Notes: generated by a model not told the origin, from the sequence alone. Positions 36,346 through 45,587 are shown, counted from the first letter of the stretch. The stretch is 64,000 nt of DNA from Candidatus Alistipes merdigallinarum (GCA_019119305.1 DWXH01000021.1:1-64000); one strand, 5' to 3'. Numbers and translations are program-made.

Positions 36346-36635
36346 CTTTTTTCAGATTAAATCAATAATCGAAAGTAACTCATTTCGTTCCAGAGATCAT
36401 AAAATCACTCCGATCCATAACAAATATAGCTTTTTTCTTTCCCATTTCGGGTATCGGTCCAACCCGAATTCAATTCGAATACCCTAAGTCGGAGATATTT
36501 ACCCCCTCAACCTCCTTTTGAATTTGTAGAAATCGACTCCTAACCGACACCACCCTATACAAAAAGGCTTAGAAAAATAATCTTGAAGAAAATTATAAAC
36601 GAACCGTTCGAAACGCTATCTCCGCAACACTCCCC
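36346..36635. other. Spacer between lptG-like and glycosidase genes
   Basis: 290 nt containing the glycosidase promoter box at 36421-36428. No terminator or RNA gene is evident; a GGGTATCGG...AATACCC partial inverted repeat occurs near 36450-36490. Confidence 0.4.
36421..36428 (-). promoter_or_regulatory. -7 box TATATTTG for the glycosidase gene
   Basis: Exact match, about 75 nt upstream of the start. Confidence 0.45.
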
Positions 36636-37733
36636 CTATTTAGGAGCCTTCTTATAGAGATAAAGCGCAATAAAAGCATAAAGGATATTGGGAATCCATA
36701 CCGAAATCTCGGGAGGCAACAGCCCACCTTTTGCAAATTCCTCACCGAATTTACTGAACAGAATAAACGAAAAGGCCAAAACGATCCCAACTCCGATGTG
36801 CAACCCGGTTCCTCCCCTAACCTTGCGTGAAGAGAGCGAAACCCCGATCACCGTAAGAATAAATGTCGATATCGGATAGGCAAATCGGTTGTACTTTTCA
36901 ACTTCGAACCGGACAATCATATCCGACCCTTTGTTTTTTTGCTGATCAATAAAACGGTTCAACCGGATAATATCCATCGTTTTGACCAACTCCTCGACAC
37001 GTCCCAGCTCATTATCCCTCAGGTTGATCAACGTATCGAGCGATTGTTCGCTATTGAAAATCTCTTTCCCCTCTTCAAATTTCCGATAAAGGCACTTGGG
37101 AGCACTCCATCTCCCCGTTTCGGGATCGAACTTAACATTGGCCGCCTCAAGGGTCGAAACTACGGTTCCCTCCTCATAGGTCTCCAACGCAAAGAACGAA
37201 GCTGAATGATCCTTTTCGGTATACCCACGTATATACGCAAAAGTTCCGGGCTCTATTTGCCGGTAAATGTGGGTATCGTACTGCGCCCCCTTAACATTTT
37301 TGATGTAATTCATCTCGAATTTCAGACGGTTCCCGTTTGCAATCGGAATGATCACCAGATTGAGCATCAGGCTGAGCAACGTAATGACACTTGCACTGAC
37401 AAAATAGGGCCACATCAGCCTTCGGAAACTGACTCCGGCCGAAAGCATCGCAATGATCTCCGTATTGTAGGCCATCTTCGAAGTGAAAAAGATCACCGCG
37501 ATAAAGGTAAAAAGCCCGCTGAACTGATTGACGAAAAAGGGAATAAAATTCAGATAATACTGAAATATAATCTTCGAAAGCGGGGCTTTCAGTTCGATGA
37601 AGTCATCCATCTTCTCGGCCGCGTCGAAAATCACCACAACGATAATAATCAATGCAATGGCAAAAAGATAGGTCCCTAAAAATTTGCGGATGATGTATCG
37701 ATCCAATATTTTAATTCCGGGAAACTTCATCAT
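36636..37733 (-). CDS. LptF/LptG family permease of lipopolysaccharide export
   Basis: 365 residues. YjgP/YjgQ topology: N-terminal helices after LDRYIIRKFLGTYLFAI, a beta-jellyroll periplasmic domain around 130-255, and three C-terminal helices starting near 275. Together with LptB it extracts LPS from the inner membrane. Only one such gene is visible, as is common for Bacteroidales where LptF and LptG are unlinked. It follows tgt on the same strand by 85 nt, a linkage conserved in the phylum. Start could be either of two adjacent Met codons. Confidence 0.9.
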   Translation of the reverse strand: MMKFPGIKILDRYIIRKFLGTYLFAIALIIIVVVIFDAAEKMDDFIELKAPLSKIIFQYYLNFIPFFVNQFSGLFTFIAVIFFTSKMAYNTEIIAMLSAGVSFRRLMWPYFVSASVITLLSLMLNLVIIPIANGNRLKFEMNYIKNVKGAQYDTHIYRQIEPGTFAYIRGYTEKDHSASFFALETYEEGTVVSTLEAANVKFDPETGRWSAPKCLYRKFEEGKEIFNSEQSLDTLINLRDNELGRVEELVKTMDIIRLNRFIDQQKNKGSDMIVRFEVEKYNRFAYPISTFILTVIGVSLSSRKVRGGTGLHIGVGIVLAFSFILFSKFGEEFAKGGLLPPEISVWIPNILYAFIALYLYKKAPK

Positions 37734-37773
37734 TTTTTCGTTTACACCTATGCCGATACTTTTTGAAAGCGAT

Positions 37774-37781
37774 CAAAATTA
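37774..37781 (-). promoter_or_regulatory. -7 box TAATTTTG for lptG-like gene
   Basis: Exact match between tgt and the permease gene. A second copy of the same octamer at 37814-37821 overlaps the tgt stop. Confidence 0.4.
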
Positions 37782-37818
37782 ATAATTTTATGCGGAACCG
37801 GCCACATTTTTGGCAAAA

Positions 37819-38949
37819 TTACAACCTTCTGGAAAGTTTTTCGACCATGTCCGATTTCCACGTACAGAAAGTTCCGTCGAGGATTCTCTTGCGGGCCTCA
37901 CCGACCAGCCACAAATAGAAAGCGAGGTTGTGCATGCTGGCAATCTGTGCTGCCAACATCTCTCCGGCTATGGTCAGATGACGCAGATAGGCTTTCGTAT
38001 AGACCCGATCGACAAAACAGAGACCGGCCGGATCGATCGGCGAAAAATCGTCGATCCACTTCCGATTGCGGATGTTGATCACCCCTTCGCTGGTAAACAA
38101 CATACCGTTACGGCCATTGCGTGTAGGCATAACGCAGTCGAACATATCGACTCCGCGTTCGATCGCCTCCAACAAGTTGATCGGCGTACCGACACCCATC
38201 AAATAACGGGGGCGATCTTGGGGCAGAATCGAATTGACCAATTCGATCATCTCATACATCACAGGGGCAGGTTCCCCCACAGCCAATCCTCCGATAGCGT
38301 ACCCATCGGCATCGAACTGCTGGACAAATTCGGCCGAACGGGTTCGTAAATCGGGATAGGTACATCCCTGCACGATCGGGAACAACGACTGCTGATGTCC
38401 GTACAGCGGCTGTGTTTTCGCATATTGATCGAAACAGCGCTCCAGCCAACGACAGGTCAGATTCAACGACCGTGCCGCATAATCGTACTCCGAATCCCCC
38501 GGCGGACACTCATCGAAAGCCATCATGATGTCGGCTCCGATGCTGCGTTGGATGTCGATTACATTTTCCGGCGTGAACAGATGCTTCGAACCGTCGATAT
38601 GGGAACTGAAACGGCATCCCTCTTCGGTAAGTTTGCGGCATGCAGCCAATGAAAACACCTGAAAACCACCGCTATCTGTCAGAATCGGGCGATCCCAACC
38701 GCAAAAACGATGCAATCCTCCGGCCCGCTCCAAAATTTCGACTCCAGGCCGCAAATAGAGATGGTAGGTATTCCCCAAAATGATCTGCGCCCCGACCTCT
38801 TGTTCCAAATCACGATGGAATACCCCCTTCACACTTCCCACCGTACCTACCGGCATGAAGATGGGTGTCTCGATCGTTCCGTGATCGGTTGTAATACGTC
38901 CCGCCCGAGCTGCACTCTGCGGGTCGGTATGTAACAATTCGAATTCCAT
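37819..38949 (-). CDS. tgt: tRNA-guanine transglycosylase
   Basis: 376 residues from ATG 38947-38949; a TTG three codons upstream is less likely. Exchanges guanine-34 for preQ1 in tRNAs with GUN anticodons. Signatures are ARAGRITTDHG, the catalytic Asp region LTDSGGFQVFSLA, the nucleophile region VMPTRNGRNGM. In the zinc site, the usual CXCXXC is replaced: the equivalent region reads DPAGLCFVDRVYTKAYLRHL, where only one of three cysteines remains. The protein is otherwise full length. The promoter lies almost on top of the start codon. Confidence 0.93.
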   Translation of the reverse strand: MEFELLHTDPQSAARAGRITTDHGTIETPIFMPVGTVGSVKGVFHRDLEQEVGAQIILGNTYHLYLRPGVEILERAGGLHRFCGWDRPILTDSGGFQVFSLAACRKLTEEGCRFSSHIDGSKHLFTPENVIDIQRSIGADIMMAFDECPPGDSEYDYAARSLNLTCRWLERCFDQYAKTQPLYGHQQSLFPIVQGCTYPDLRTRSAEFVQQFDADGYAIGGLAVGEPAPVMYEMIELVNSILPQDRPRYLMGVGTPINLLEAIERGVDMFDCVMPTRNGRNGMLFTSEGVINIRNRKWIDDFSPIDPAGLCFVDRVYTKAYLRHLTIAGEMLAAQIASMHNLAFYLWLVGEARKRILDGTFCTWKSDMVEKLSRRL

Positions 38950-38955
38950 GATCGG

Positions 38956-38963
38956 CAAAGGTA
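38956..38963 (-). promoter_or_regulatory. -7 box TACCTTTG touching the tgt start
   Basis: Exact TAnnTTTG match that ends only 6 nt before the tgt ATG, with a near-match -33 (TTTC) 20 nt upstream. Initiation about 5-7 nt downstream would give a leaderless or nearly leaderless mRNA. Confidence 0.5.
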
Positions 38964-38989
38964 AATAATTTTCCGTTCATCGGGAAACG

Positions 38990-39021
38990 TTTGGGGATTC
39001 TCTTAAAATCGCGTAATTTTG
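38990..39021 (+). promoter_or_regulatory. Promoter of the GT2-sigma operon
   Basis: -33 TTTG at 38990-38993, spacer 20 nt, -7 TAATTTTG at 39014-39021. It interleaves with the divergent tgt promoter. Confidence 0.7.
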
Positions 39022-39109
39022 TAGATTATATCGGTCGGTTTCAGACCGAAGTGTCTTTTCTCGATCCGATTTCATCGGCGCGAAGAGCATATACCAAATA
39101 GAATTTATC

Positions 39110-40291
39110 GTGGAATATCTGAATCTACTATACAACGATCTGAAAGAGTTAGGGATAGCACATCTCTATCTGGCATTAGGACTAAACGCGATCCTGATCG
39201 CACTCTTCTTCATTCAACTCTATTATTACCTATCCGTTTACGGTTCATTACCCCATTTCCGCAACAACCGCGGAATTCGGAAAGACATCCCGACTCCTCC
39301 GATATCCGTCATCATCGTAATCCGTGAAAACTCCTACTATTTCATCGAGGAGATCTTGCCTTTACTGTTGCAACAACAATACGATGCGTTCGAAATAGTT
39401 TTGGTCGATTGTAGTTACGATGATGAGATTGCCGAAATCTTAGCCGGGAAAACAGCAGAATACCCGGACCTGCTGCATGTGACCCGATTCAAGCAGCAAC
39501 TGCAGCATGGACACAGCATCAAATTGGCATTAACCGTCGGTATCAAAGCCGCGCAATACGAACACATGCTCTTCACGACCCCCGATTGCGTACCTTCTTC
39601 GGACAAATGGATATCGCTGATGGCGAAAGGATTTATCAGCGGCGACATTGTCATCGGATACTGTGGGATCGAACAGAAAAAAGGGTGCTCCAACCGGTGG
39701 ATACGATGCAGCCGTTTCATATCATCGGTCCGCTACCTGGCCTCCGCTGTACGAGGATACACCTACCGTGGAATTCTGCACAATATCGGATATACCAAAT
39801 CACTCTATTTCGGCAACAAAGGTTTTACTCATCTGAATATGAACATCGGGGTCGATGACCTATTTATACAGAAAATCGCCACATCCGATAACGTCAGCGT
39901 AATCATGAATCCCAACGCCACTGTACGGCAATTTCAATACGGAGGAGGAGGCTGGTGGTACGCCCTTTGCAAATACTTCGGATACGCTTACCGATACTAT
40001 CCGAGCAAAGCGAAACGGATGTTGCGTTCCGAACTGTTTTTCCGCTTTCTCTTTTTCGGATCAGCCGTCGGATCGATTATCGTATTGCCCCTTATATGGA
40101 TGACTATTCCTCTATTCTTTCTTCTCCTGCGGTTGCTGTTCGTTGAACTGACACTTCGCAAAGTGGGGAAACGACTCGGAGAGCATAAATTTTTGGGGAC
40201 CTACATCCTATACGATATCTGGGCTCCGATCGGAGGTCTGCTTATCGGTATCGACCGTATGATTCGTCGTAACAAAGCAATATGGCGTTAG
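39110..40291 (+). CDS. Membrane glycosyltransferase family 2
   Basis: 393 residues starting with GTG. One N-terminal transmembrane helix at about 20-43, a GT-A catalytic domain at about 62-290 (PPISVIIVIRENSYYFIEE, VLVDCSYDDE, a TTPDCVPSSDKW donor/metal region), and two C-terminal helices near 310-350. Such proteins build cell-envelope or exported glycans at the inner membrane. The acceptor is unknown. Its last 10 nt overlap the start of the sigma factor gene, so the two are translationally linked. Confidence 0.85.
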   Translation: MEYLNLLYNDLKELGIAHLYLALGLNAILIALFFIQLYYYLSVYGSLPHFRNNRGIRKDIPTPPISVIIVIRENSYYFIEEILPLLLQQQYDAFEIVLVDCSYDDEIAEILAGKTAEYPDLLHVTRFKQQLQHGHSIKLALTVGIKAAQYEHMLFTTPDCVPSSDKWISLMAKGFISGDIVIGYCGIEQKKGCSNRWIRCSRFISSVRYLASAVRGYTYRGILHNIGYTKSLYFGNKGFTHLNMNIGVDDLFIQKIATSDNVSVIMNPNATVRQFQYGGGGWWYALCKYFGYAYRYYPSKAKRMLRSELFFRFLFFGSAVGSIIVLPLIWMTIPLFFLLLRLLFVELTLRKVGKRLGEHKFLGTYILYDIWAPIGGLLIGIDRMIRRNKAIWR

Positions 40292-40857
40292 AAGATTACA
40301 TCGTAGCCTCCGATCAGCAACTGATCGAACGGGTATTGGACGGAGACGCATCGGCATTCGAGCATCTCTTTAACCGGTATCGGGACTCGATTCATCAGCT
40401 TTACCTCCAAAAAACAGGGGGTAACCTAGATGATTCGAACGACTTGTTGCAGGAAACTTTTGTCAAAGTATACCTCAATCTTCAGCGATATTCCAACCAA
40501 TATACATTCGGGCAATGGGTTTATACCATCGCTCGCAATACATTCATCGACTACATCCGCCGCAAACGCGATGATACCGTATCCATCGACAGTCTTCGTG
40601 AAACAAGCGGTATTTCGACATGGAACGAACCCAACCCGGAGGAACGCATGATCACACATCAGAACCGCGCCCGAATCGAAGCCTTCCTCGATCACATGTC
40701 GCCCCGCTATAAAGAATTAATCGAGCTACGCTTTTTCAAGGAATATTCCTACGAAGAGATTGCTTCTCACCTTAATCTGCCCATGGGAACCGTCAAAACC
40801 CAAATTCACCGGGCCCGGGAGCAATTATGCCGGTTTATTTTAAAAGATAGTGAATAG
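40282..40857 (+). CDS. ECF-family RNA polymerase sigma factor
   Basis: 191 residues. Region 2 (-10 binding) spans about 25-92 with DLLQETFVKVYLNLQRY and FGQWVYTIARNTFIDYIRRK; region 4 (-35 binding) about 128-180 with RYKELIELRFFKEYSYEEIA and LPMGTVKTQIHRAREQL. It overlaps the GT2 gene by 10 nt. No anti-sigma factor follows; the next features are a hairpin and tRNA-Glu. Control is thus likely through expression or an unlinked partner. A role in envelope homeostasis is inference from the GT2 linkage. Confidence 0.93.
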   Translation: MALEDYIVASDQQLIERVLDGDASAFEHLFNRYRDSIHQLYLQKTGGNLDDSNDLLQETFVKVYLNLQRYSNQYTFGQWVYTIARNTFIDYIRRKRDDTVSIDSLRETSGISTWNEPNPEERMITHQNRARIEAFLDHMSPRYKELIELRFFKEYSYEEIASHLNLPMGTVKTQIHRAREQLCRFILKDSE

Positions 40858-41003
40858 ACGGACGACAAAAGAGCCGATCCTTTTTACGTTTTTTCTATCA
40901 GCAAACGAGTTTAATCCAGACTGAAAAGCATCATTTACCAAAGCAATCCCCGCTTACGATATTTTATCGTATACCCTTAATCGAACAACTTCATCTACTG
41001 AAA

Positions 41004-41033
41004 AAGGCTTTTGTCCAGTTCGACAAAAGCCTT
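41004..41033. terminator. Terminator between the sigma gene and tRNA-Glu
   Basis: 12-bp perfect stem with a 6-nt loop; the T-run on the minus strand serves tRNA-Glu. It may also stop the sigma operon. Confidence 0.8.
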
Positions 41034-41041
41034 ATCTTTAG

Positions 41042-41113
41042 TACTGTATAAGGGAATCGAACCCTTATTTGTAGACTGAGAATCTACCGTCCTAACCGTT
41101 AGACGAATACAGC
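41042..41113 (-). tRNA. tRNA-Glu (anticodon CTC)
   Basis: 72 nt. Acceptor GCTGTAT pairs with ATACAGT (G1-T72 wobble), discriminator A; D arm GTC...GAC; anticodon stem GTAGA/TCTAC with loop TTCTCAG; T arm AAGGG/CCCTT with TTCGATT. CCA is not encoded. Marks the left edge of the accessory locus. Confidence 0.92.
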
Positions 41114-41122
41114 ATCACAGCG

Positions 41123-41130
41123 CAAAGATA
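41123..41130 (-). promoter_or_regulatory. -7 box TATCTTTG for tRNA-Glu
   Basis: Exact match, 10 nt upstream of the mature tRNA 5' end. Confidence 0.65.
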
Positions 41131-41244
41131 GGTAAAAAAAATTGTCCTGCAAATTTTTTCACAAAAGGTTTATATTAAAAAATCGGACCGGAAACCTAAA
41201 TGTTTTCCGGTCCGATATCAAATCACCGATTGGTATATAACTGC

Positions 41245-43548
41245 CTACCAGTTTATTTTAGCCCAACGCGTATTCCACACACCCCATGTACCAATACCGT
41301 AAGCGTAAGCAATATATTGCTGTTGATCGGGTCGGATATGCCCCTGCAAATCTCCGCTCCAACCGCAATTGTGACAACCGGGCATAATATTATCACGAAT
41401 TTCGGCAATCTTCTCAAATTTCAGCCCATCGTCCGACTGCCACAACATAATATAACTACTTTCCGTCATCCGGGAGGCCGTATTGATTGCCTGGAACTTA
41501 CCAATATCATCACGATATTTTACATCGGAATGGTCAGCTCCATCAAATCCGCCCTTATCGATTGCCGTCCCATGATGAACCAGATTGGCCGGCCAATTCG
41601 GATCATTCGTACTTGCCGTAGCTACCCGTGTAGTCACAGAACCATCACACCATGAATAGTAAAAATAAATCGTTTCATCCAATACAACGATAGAAGGTTC
41701 TCCCGCTCCGAACTGAGTGGGTGTCCCATCAAATACGACGACTGGTTCGGGATTTCCACCCCATCCGTTACCGTTCCATTTTTCCCACGGTCCGTCCGGA
41801 TTCCGACCGCGTGCCACATAGGCATAATTCTCCGTCATGCCCGGATTCTCCGTCGAAGTATATCCGATATAATAGTAACCATTCCAATAGGCCACTCCCG
41901 GGTCACAAACAGAAAAATGGTCTGAAGAAAATTCAGTAGGCAACAGCGTCATCACCTCCTCCGACCATGTACGACCGCCATCGGTAGAATGTTTGTAGGA
42001 GGCCTGATCCCAAAAGATTTCACCCGTAGTCTTTTCCTCTGTCCAACGGGCTTTCCAGTTACCGTTGATGGGTGAACCATCCCGATAGCTGGTTATTCCA
42101 TCCACATTGCCTTCGGCCAACCATACACCGGAATGCTCCGTTTTCCCGTCCGAAAGTACCCACAAATAGGTTCCGGCAGGAAACTTATCTTCATTGCTTA
42201 AAGTCAGATTTGCTCCATCGGCATATTCATCAAAACGATCCGTGGCAACAGGCGTCTGACTCACTGTTCCATTGTATGTTCCATTCCATGTGTATAGGCT
42301 GAGCGTCAATCCGCAAGAATTTCCATTCCAGTTCGGGCTAGTCACCGACACGCCCCAGAAAGGAATATCAGCGGTAAACTTCTGAGCGACTGTTTTATCT
42401 CCCACAATACCCTCTGGTGTCGTTGCCCCATTCGTATTATACAGCTCATGATTCTTCCCATATGCCGCACCGGGGGCCGCAAACCATGCATCGATCGATC
42501 CGTCGTCGTTAATGATGATGGAAGGGCCATAACGGTAGGCACCTCCGGAATAGATATCCCAACCGCTATCTTCCAAAGTGAATACGCAAACTGAATTTTG
42601 GGAAACCTCCACCTCATCACTCAGATAACTGCCTTGTATTTGGTCTTTACTCTTGGCCATAATTTTCGCCACACGCGTACTGTTTTCACCGTTGGCCAAC
42701 ACTTCGAAATAGAGCGAATCATTAACTACAGCCTTAGACTCCGTAGGAATAATCCACGTCTGGGCGCTTTCAGGAGTGATTTCAATTTCATATCCCATCG
42801 TACTTTGCAACGCCAGACCTATAACTTCCCCTTTTGAAGAGGGTTTTACGCTTTTTTCAGAGAAAGCGAGTACGCTATATACATCTTGCGAAACTTCTAC
42901 GGTATCCGCCAAATAACTTCCTTGAATCTGCGTTTTACTTTTAGCAATAATTTTCGCTTCCCTTGTTCCACTTTCTTCATTAGTCAACACTTCAAAGTAA
43001 AGCGAATCCTCAACCAAACCCTTGGACGACTCGACAGGTTTCAACCACGAAGTAGCACTCTCTGGGAAAATTTCAATCTCATATTCCAGCGTACTCTGCA
43101 AGACAAGTCCTATAATCTCGCCTTTCGGTAGCGGAGTAATGCTTTTTTCAGAAAAAGAGAGAAGATGATCTGCCGTCCACGTCACCTCAATATCTTTCGA
43201 CACGGATCCATTTCCATTGGCTGCAACAACAGTAATAATTGCAGATAGCTGATCATAAGGTGATGCATTCTCATCCGTCGTTATCGTAATTCGATTAGTC
43301 CCTTTATCTCCTTGTGCCGGCGAAATAAAACACCATGAAGATTCCGTTCCATCCAAGTCCTTAACAAATGCTGTCCATGCGACATTTGTGGTAAAGGAAA
43401 ACGATCCCGTTCCCGTTATCGGCAAAACAACTTGCGCCGCTCCATCGATCTCTATTTTCGGAACCACATCCGGCTCCTCTTCCTCATTAGTTTTGTTGCA
43501 CGCATACAAACCCACCAACAGAAGAGATAAAAACAATACTTTTTTCAT
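41245..43548 (-). CDS. BACON-domain lipoprotein with jelly-roll and GH43/BNR-like propeller
   Basis: 767 residues; SPII signal ending in LYAC. Three N-terminal Ig-like BACON-type domains follow: about 30-125, 128-225 and 226-320. The last two are clear tandem copies (SFSEKSITP.KGEIIGL and AFSEKSVKP.KGEVIGL). A module of about 180 residues (325-500) with GGAYRYGPSIIINDDGSIDA and FPAGTYLW looks like a beta-sandwich. Residues 505-767 form a propeller with an Asp-box STDGGRTW, a GH43-like DPGVAYWNGYYYIGY (Asp549) and FGAGEPSIVVLDETIYFYY (Glu617). BACON domains are thought to bind carbohydrate or mucin. Last gene of a four-gene operon and the paralogue most likely to be catalytic. Confidence 0.78.
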   Translation of the reverse strand: MKKVLFLSLLLVGLYACNKTNEEEEPDVVPKIEIDGAAQVVLPITGTGSFSFTTNVAWTAFVKDLDGTESSWCFISPAQGDKGTNRITITTDENASPYDQLSAIITVVAANGNGSVSKDIEVTWTADHLLSFSEKSITPLPKGEIIGLVLQSTLEYEIEIFPESATSWLKPVESSKGLVEDSLYFEVLTNEESGTREAKIIAKSKTQIQGSYLADTVEVSQDVYSVLAFSEKSVKPSSKGEVIGLALQSTMGYEIEITPESAQTWIIPTESKAVVNDSLYFEVLANGENSTRVAKIMAKSKDQIQGSYLSDEVEVSQNSVCVFTLEDSGWDIYSGGAYRYGPSIIINDDGSIDAWFAAPGAAYGKNHELYNTNGATTPEGIVGDKTVAQKFTADIPFWGVSVTSPNWNGNSCGLTLSLYTWNGTYNGTVSQTPVATDRFDEYADGANLTLSNEDKFPAGTYLWVLSDGKTEHSGVWLAEGNVDGITSYRDGSPINGNWKARWTEEKTTGEIFWDQASYKHSTDGGRTWSEEVMTLLPTEFSSDHFSVCDPGVAYWNGYYYIGYTSTENPGMTENYAYVARGRNPDGPWEKWNGNGWGGNPEPVVVFDGTPTQFGAGEPSIVVLDETIYFYYSWCDGSVTTRVATASTNDPNWPANLVHHGTAIDKGGFDGADHSDVKYRDDIGKFQAINTASRMTESSYIMLWQSDDGLKFEKIAEIRDNIMPGCHNCGWSGDLQGHIRPDQQQYIAYAYGIGTWGVWNTRWAKINW
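42589..43167 (-). repeat. Tandem duplication of a BACON-domain unit inside the 767-aa gene
   Basis: Two adjacent units of about 290 nt (42874-43167 and 42589-42873) encode closely similar domains, with shared blocks QIQGSYL, VEDSLYFEVL/VNDSLYFEVL and YEIEI. The similarity points to a recent in-gene duplication. Confidence 0.8.
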
Positions 43549-43574
43549 TACATCTTCATTTCTTTTAGTTAAAA

Positions 43575-43607
43575 AAGGGGGAGAATATCTGTTCCCCCCC
43601 TCCCTTA
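43575..43607 (-). terminator. G/C-tract hairpin between the second and third paralogue genes
   Basis: A five-G tract pairs with a seven-C tract around a short AT-rich loop, and a T-run follows on the minus strand. It could attenuate transcription before the last gene of the operon. Confidence 0.5.
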
Positions 43608-43628
43608 AAATATTCGAACAATTTAATG

Positions 43629-45587
43629 TTATTCCATTACTTTAAGATACATACCCTTGCTTTGCGAATAAGTCACGAATTGTTCGCCACTCTTTACAGT
43701 ACCATCACTTGACACCACATAACGAGGTTTCGCAGCATTCGGATACATATACGGGATAACACACTCGGGCTCATTTGCAGAGAAAGAGACACCATCCGTT
43801 GCCGAAATCGTATACATTTCGTTATTTTGGATATAGGTAATCACAATCGCATCTTTATCTGCATGATACTTAGCATCAATTGCCAATGCTGAACCTAATG
43901 TCTCATCGAATGTGTAACATTTCGTTGCCTTAAACATATTTGCAGGCCACATATCATCCGTAGCAGTAGCCGTTTGAGTCATCAGATCATACCCCTGCAG
44001 GTAATAAACGCGCATGGTTCCTTTATGTTCAACCAATGAAACGGCAGAAACGTTTTTCCAAACAGTTGAACTACCCCATTGTTTCCACGCCTCATCTGTT
44101 CCATTCCACATCATGTATGGTCCATACGGATTTTCACTACGTGCAAGGCAAATATTCTGATCCCCTGCTTTATCAAACGTAGCATAGTAATACTTACTGC
44201 CTTTTGTCACAGCCATATCAGACGGAGAGTAGTTAGAAACCCAATCATCATTCAAAGTGAATATGGTTTTCTGATCACCCCAAGTTTTTCCACCATCTTT
44301 AGAAGTCTTATATGCAGCTCCTGAAATACCGCCACGGCTCGATCCGATGTATGAGAATTGCCATTTAGCTACATTATTCGTCTTACCTCCATTCATGTAG
44401 TTATCATAACCTTCTACTGTACCATTCGCATTTTCTGGGATATACCATACACCCGAATGCACTTTATCAGAAGAGAGTTCAACTAAATAATCACCGGCAG
44501 CGAATTTCGAAGAACCGATCAATTCAATATCTTGCTGATTATCGTTGTAATATACGGTATTCGAATAAACAGGATCAGCTGCAACAGTTGTACTATAATC
44601 GGTATCCCACATATAAAGTTTTACCGTCATAACACCACCATAACCGTTATCGGTAGGAGTATCGTTACTCCATGTACAACCCGCACCATTAGTCAGTTTA
44701 AGACCAGACCATGCTGTGGTCATTACCATATGTTGAGCGATAGGACCATCATGCAAATCCCAAGGAGAATGCGTTGATCCATTCACATGTGTCTGTATAT
44801 CCCCATTTTGACTTCCTGTCGTATAAAGATAGAAAGCATCCATACTACCGTCAGCATTCATCACGACAGAAGGAGTCGTACAACCAGAATTCACGCCTTC
44901 AATAATATAATAGCCTACATCTTCGCCACCGGCTTGAGAGATTTCAATCATCTGCGAAAGATCAGCAGGATTTCCTTCATCATCGATTTCTGTAATCGTA
45001 ACAAAACCAGAACGGGCTACCAACATTGGAGTAGGCTCTACTTTAATGAAAATCGAATAATTTTCAAGCGAAGAAGCTTTGTCTGTTACTTCAGAGAGCC
45101 ATGAAGCATACAACGAATCAATCGTCACAGAATAAGCACGGTTAGTTTCCAATTTAATTTCCACAATACCGCCTTGTCCACCAATATTGTAAACAGTCGA
45201 GTCAAAATTTTGTACAGGCAACGTAGTCTGATTTACGGTCAGCACTTTAGTTTCAGATCCAGAGGTGATCGTTATCGTTGCAATACGGTCATCGTAACCA
45301 CCATTCTCCAGCAGATCAAGTGTTAAATAGTGATGACCTGCTTTCCCGCTTTGAGGCGATATCGTCAGCCACTCATCAGCCTCCGCCGTAGGAATAGCAT
45401 AATCAACTACTGCAGTCCAATCTGTTGAAGTCGAGAAACCTATAACTTTTATCCCTCCTTCTTTTGGTGCATCGTACTCCGATAAAGGAACTTTAAAAGT
45501 CAACACTTCAGCTTCTTCTTCATCGTTACATGCTCCAAAAACGCCTACGGCAACGAGGCAGAGCATGGCATAGAAAAATTTCTTCAT
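43629..45587 (-). CDS. BACON-domain lipoprotein, second paralogue
   Basis: 652 residues; SPII signal ending in VFGAC. Two BACON-like domains at about 28-122 and 123-222, then the same C-terminal module as its neighbours: NADGSMDAFY, FAAGDYLVELSS, an Asp-box SKDGGKTW, and WPANMFKATK. The propeller positions that carry Asp549 and Glu617 in the 767-residue paralogue read SPSDMAVTKG and NVSAVSLVEHKG here, so the candidate acid pair is not conserved and a binding role is plausible. Spacers of about 80 nt on both sides have no promoter box, which supports one long transcript. Confidence 0.72.
   Translation of the reverse strand: MKKFFYAMLCLVAVGVFGACNDEEEAEVLTFKVPLSEYDAPKEGGIKVIGFSTSTDWTAVVDYAIPTAEADEWLTISPQSGKAGHHYLTLDLLENGGYDDRIATITITSGSETKVLTVNQTTLPVQNFDSTVYNIGGQGGIVEIKLETNRAYSVTIDSLYASWLSEVTDKASSLENYSIFIKVEPTPMLVARSGFVTITEIDDEGNPADLSQMIEISQAGGEDVGYYIIEGVNSGCTTPSVVMNADGSMDAFYLYTTGSQNGDIQTHVNGSTHSPWDLHDGPIAQHMVMTTAWSGLKLTNGAGCTWSNDTPTDNGYGGVMTVKLYMWDTDYSTTVAADPVYSNTVYYNDNQQDIELIGSSKFAAGDYLVELSSDKVHSGVWYIPENANGTVEGYDNYMNGGKTNNVAKWQFSYIGSSRGGISGAAYKTSKDGGKTWGDQKTIFTLNDDWVSNYSPSDMAVTKGSKYYYATFDKAGDQNICLARSENPYGPYMMWNGTDEAWKQWGSSTVWKNVSAVSLVEHKGTMRVYYLQGYDLMTQTATATDDMWPANMFKATKCYTFDETLGSALAIDAKYHADKDAIVITYIQNNEMYTISATDGVSFSANEPECVIPYMYPNAAKPRYVVSSDGTVKSGEQFVTYSQSKGMYLKVME

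Noticed and set aside
41114-41244. Search for a direct repeat of the tRNA-Gln 3' end as an attachment site at the left border of the accessory locus
   Set aside because: No copy of the tRNA 3' sequence was seen here, and no integrase is present, so an integrated-element call is not supported.
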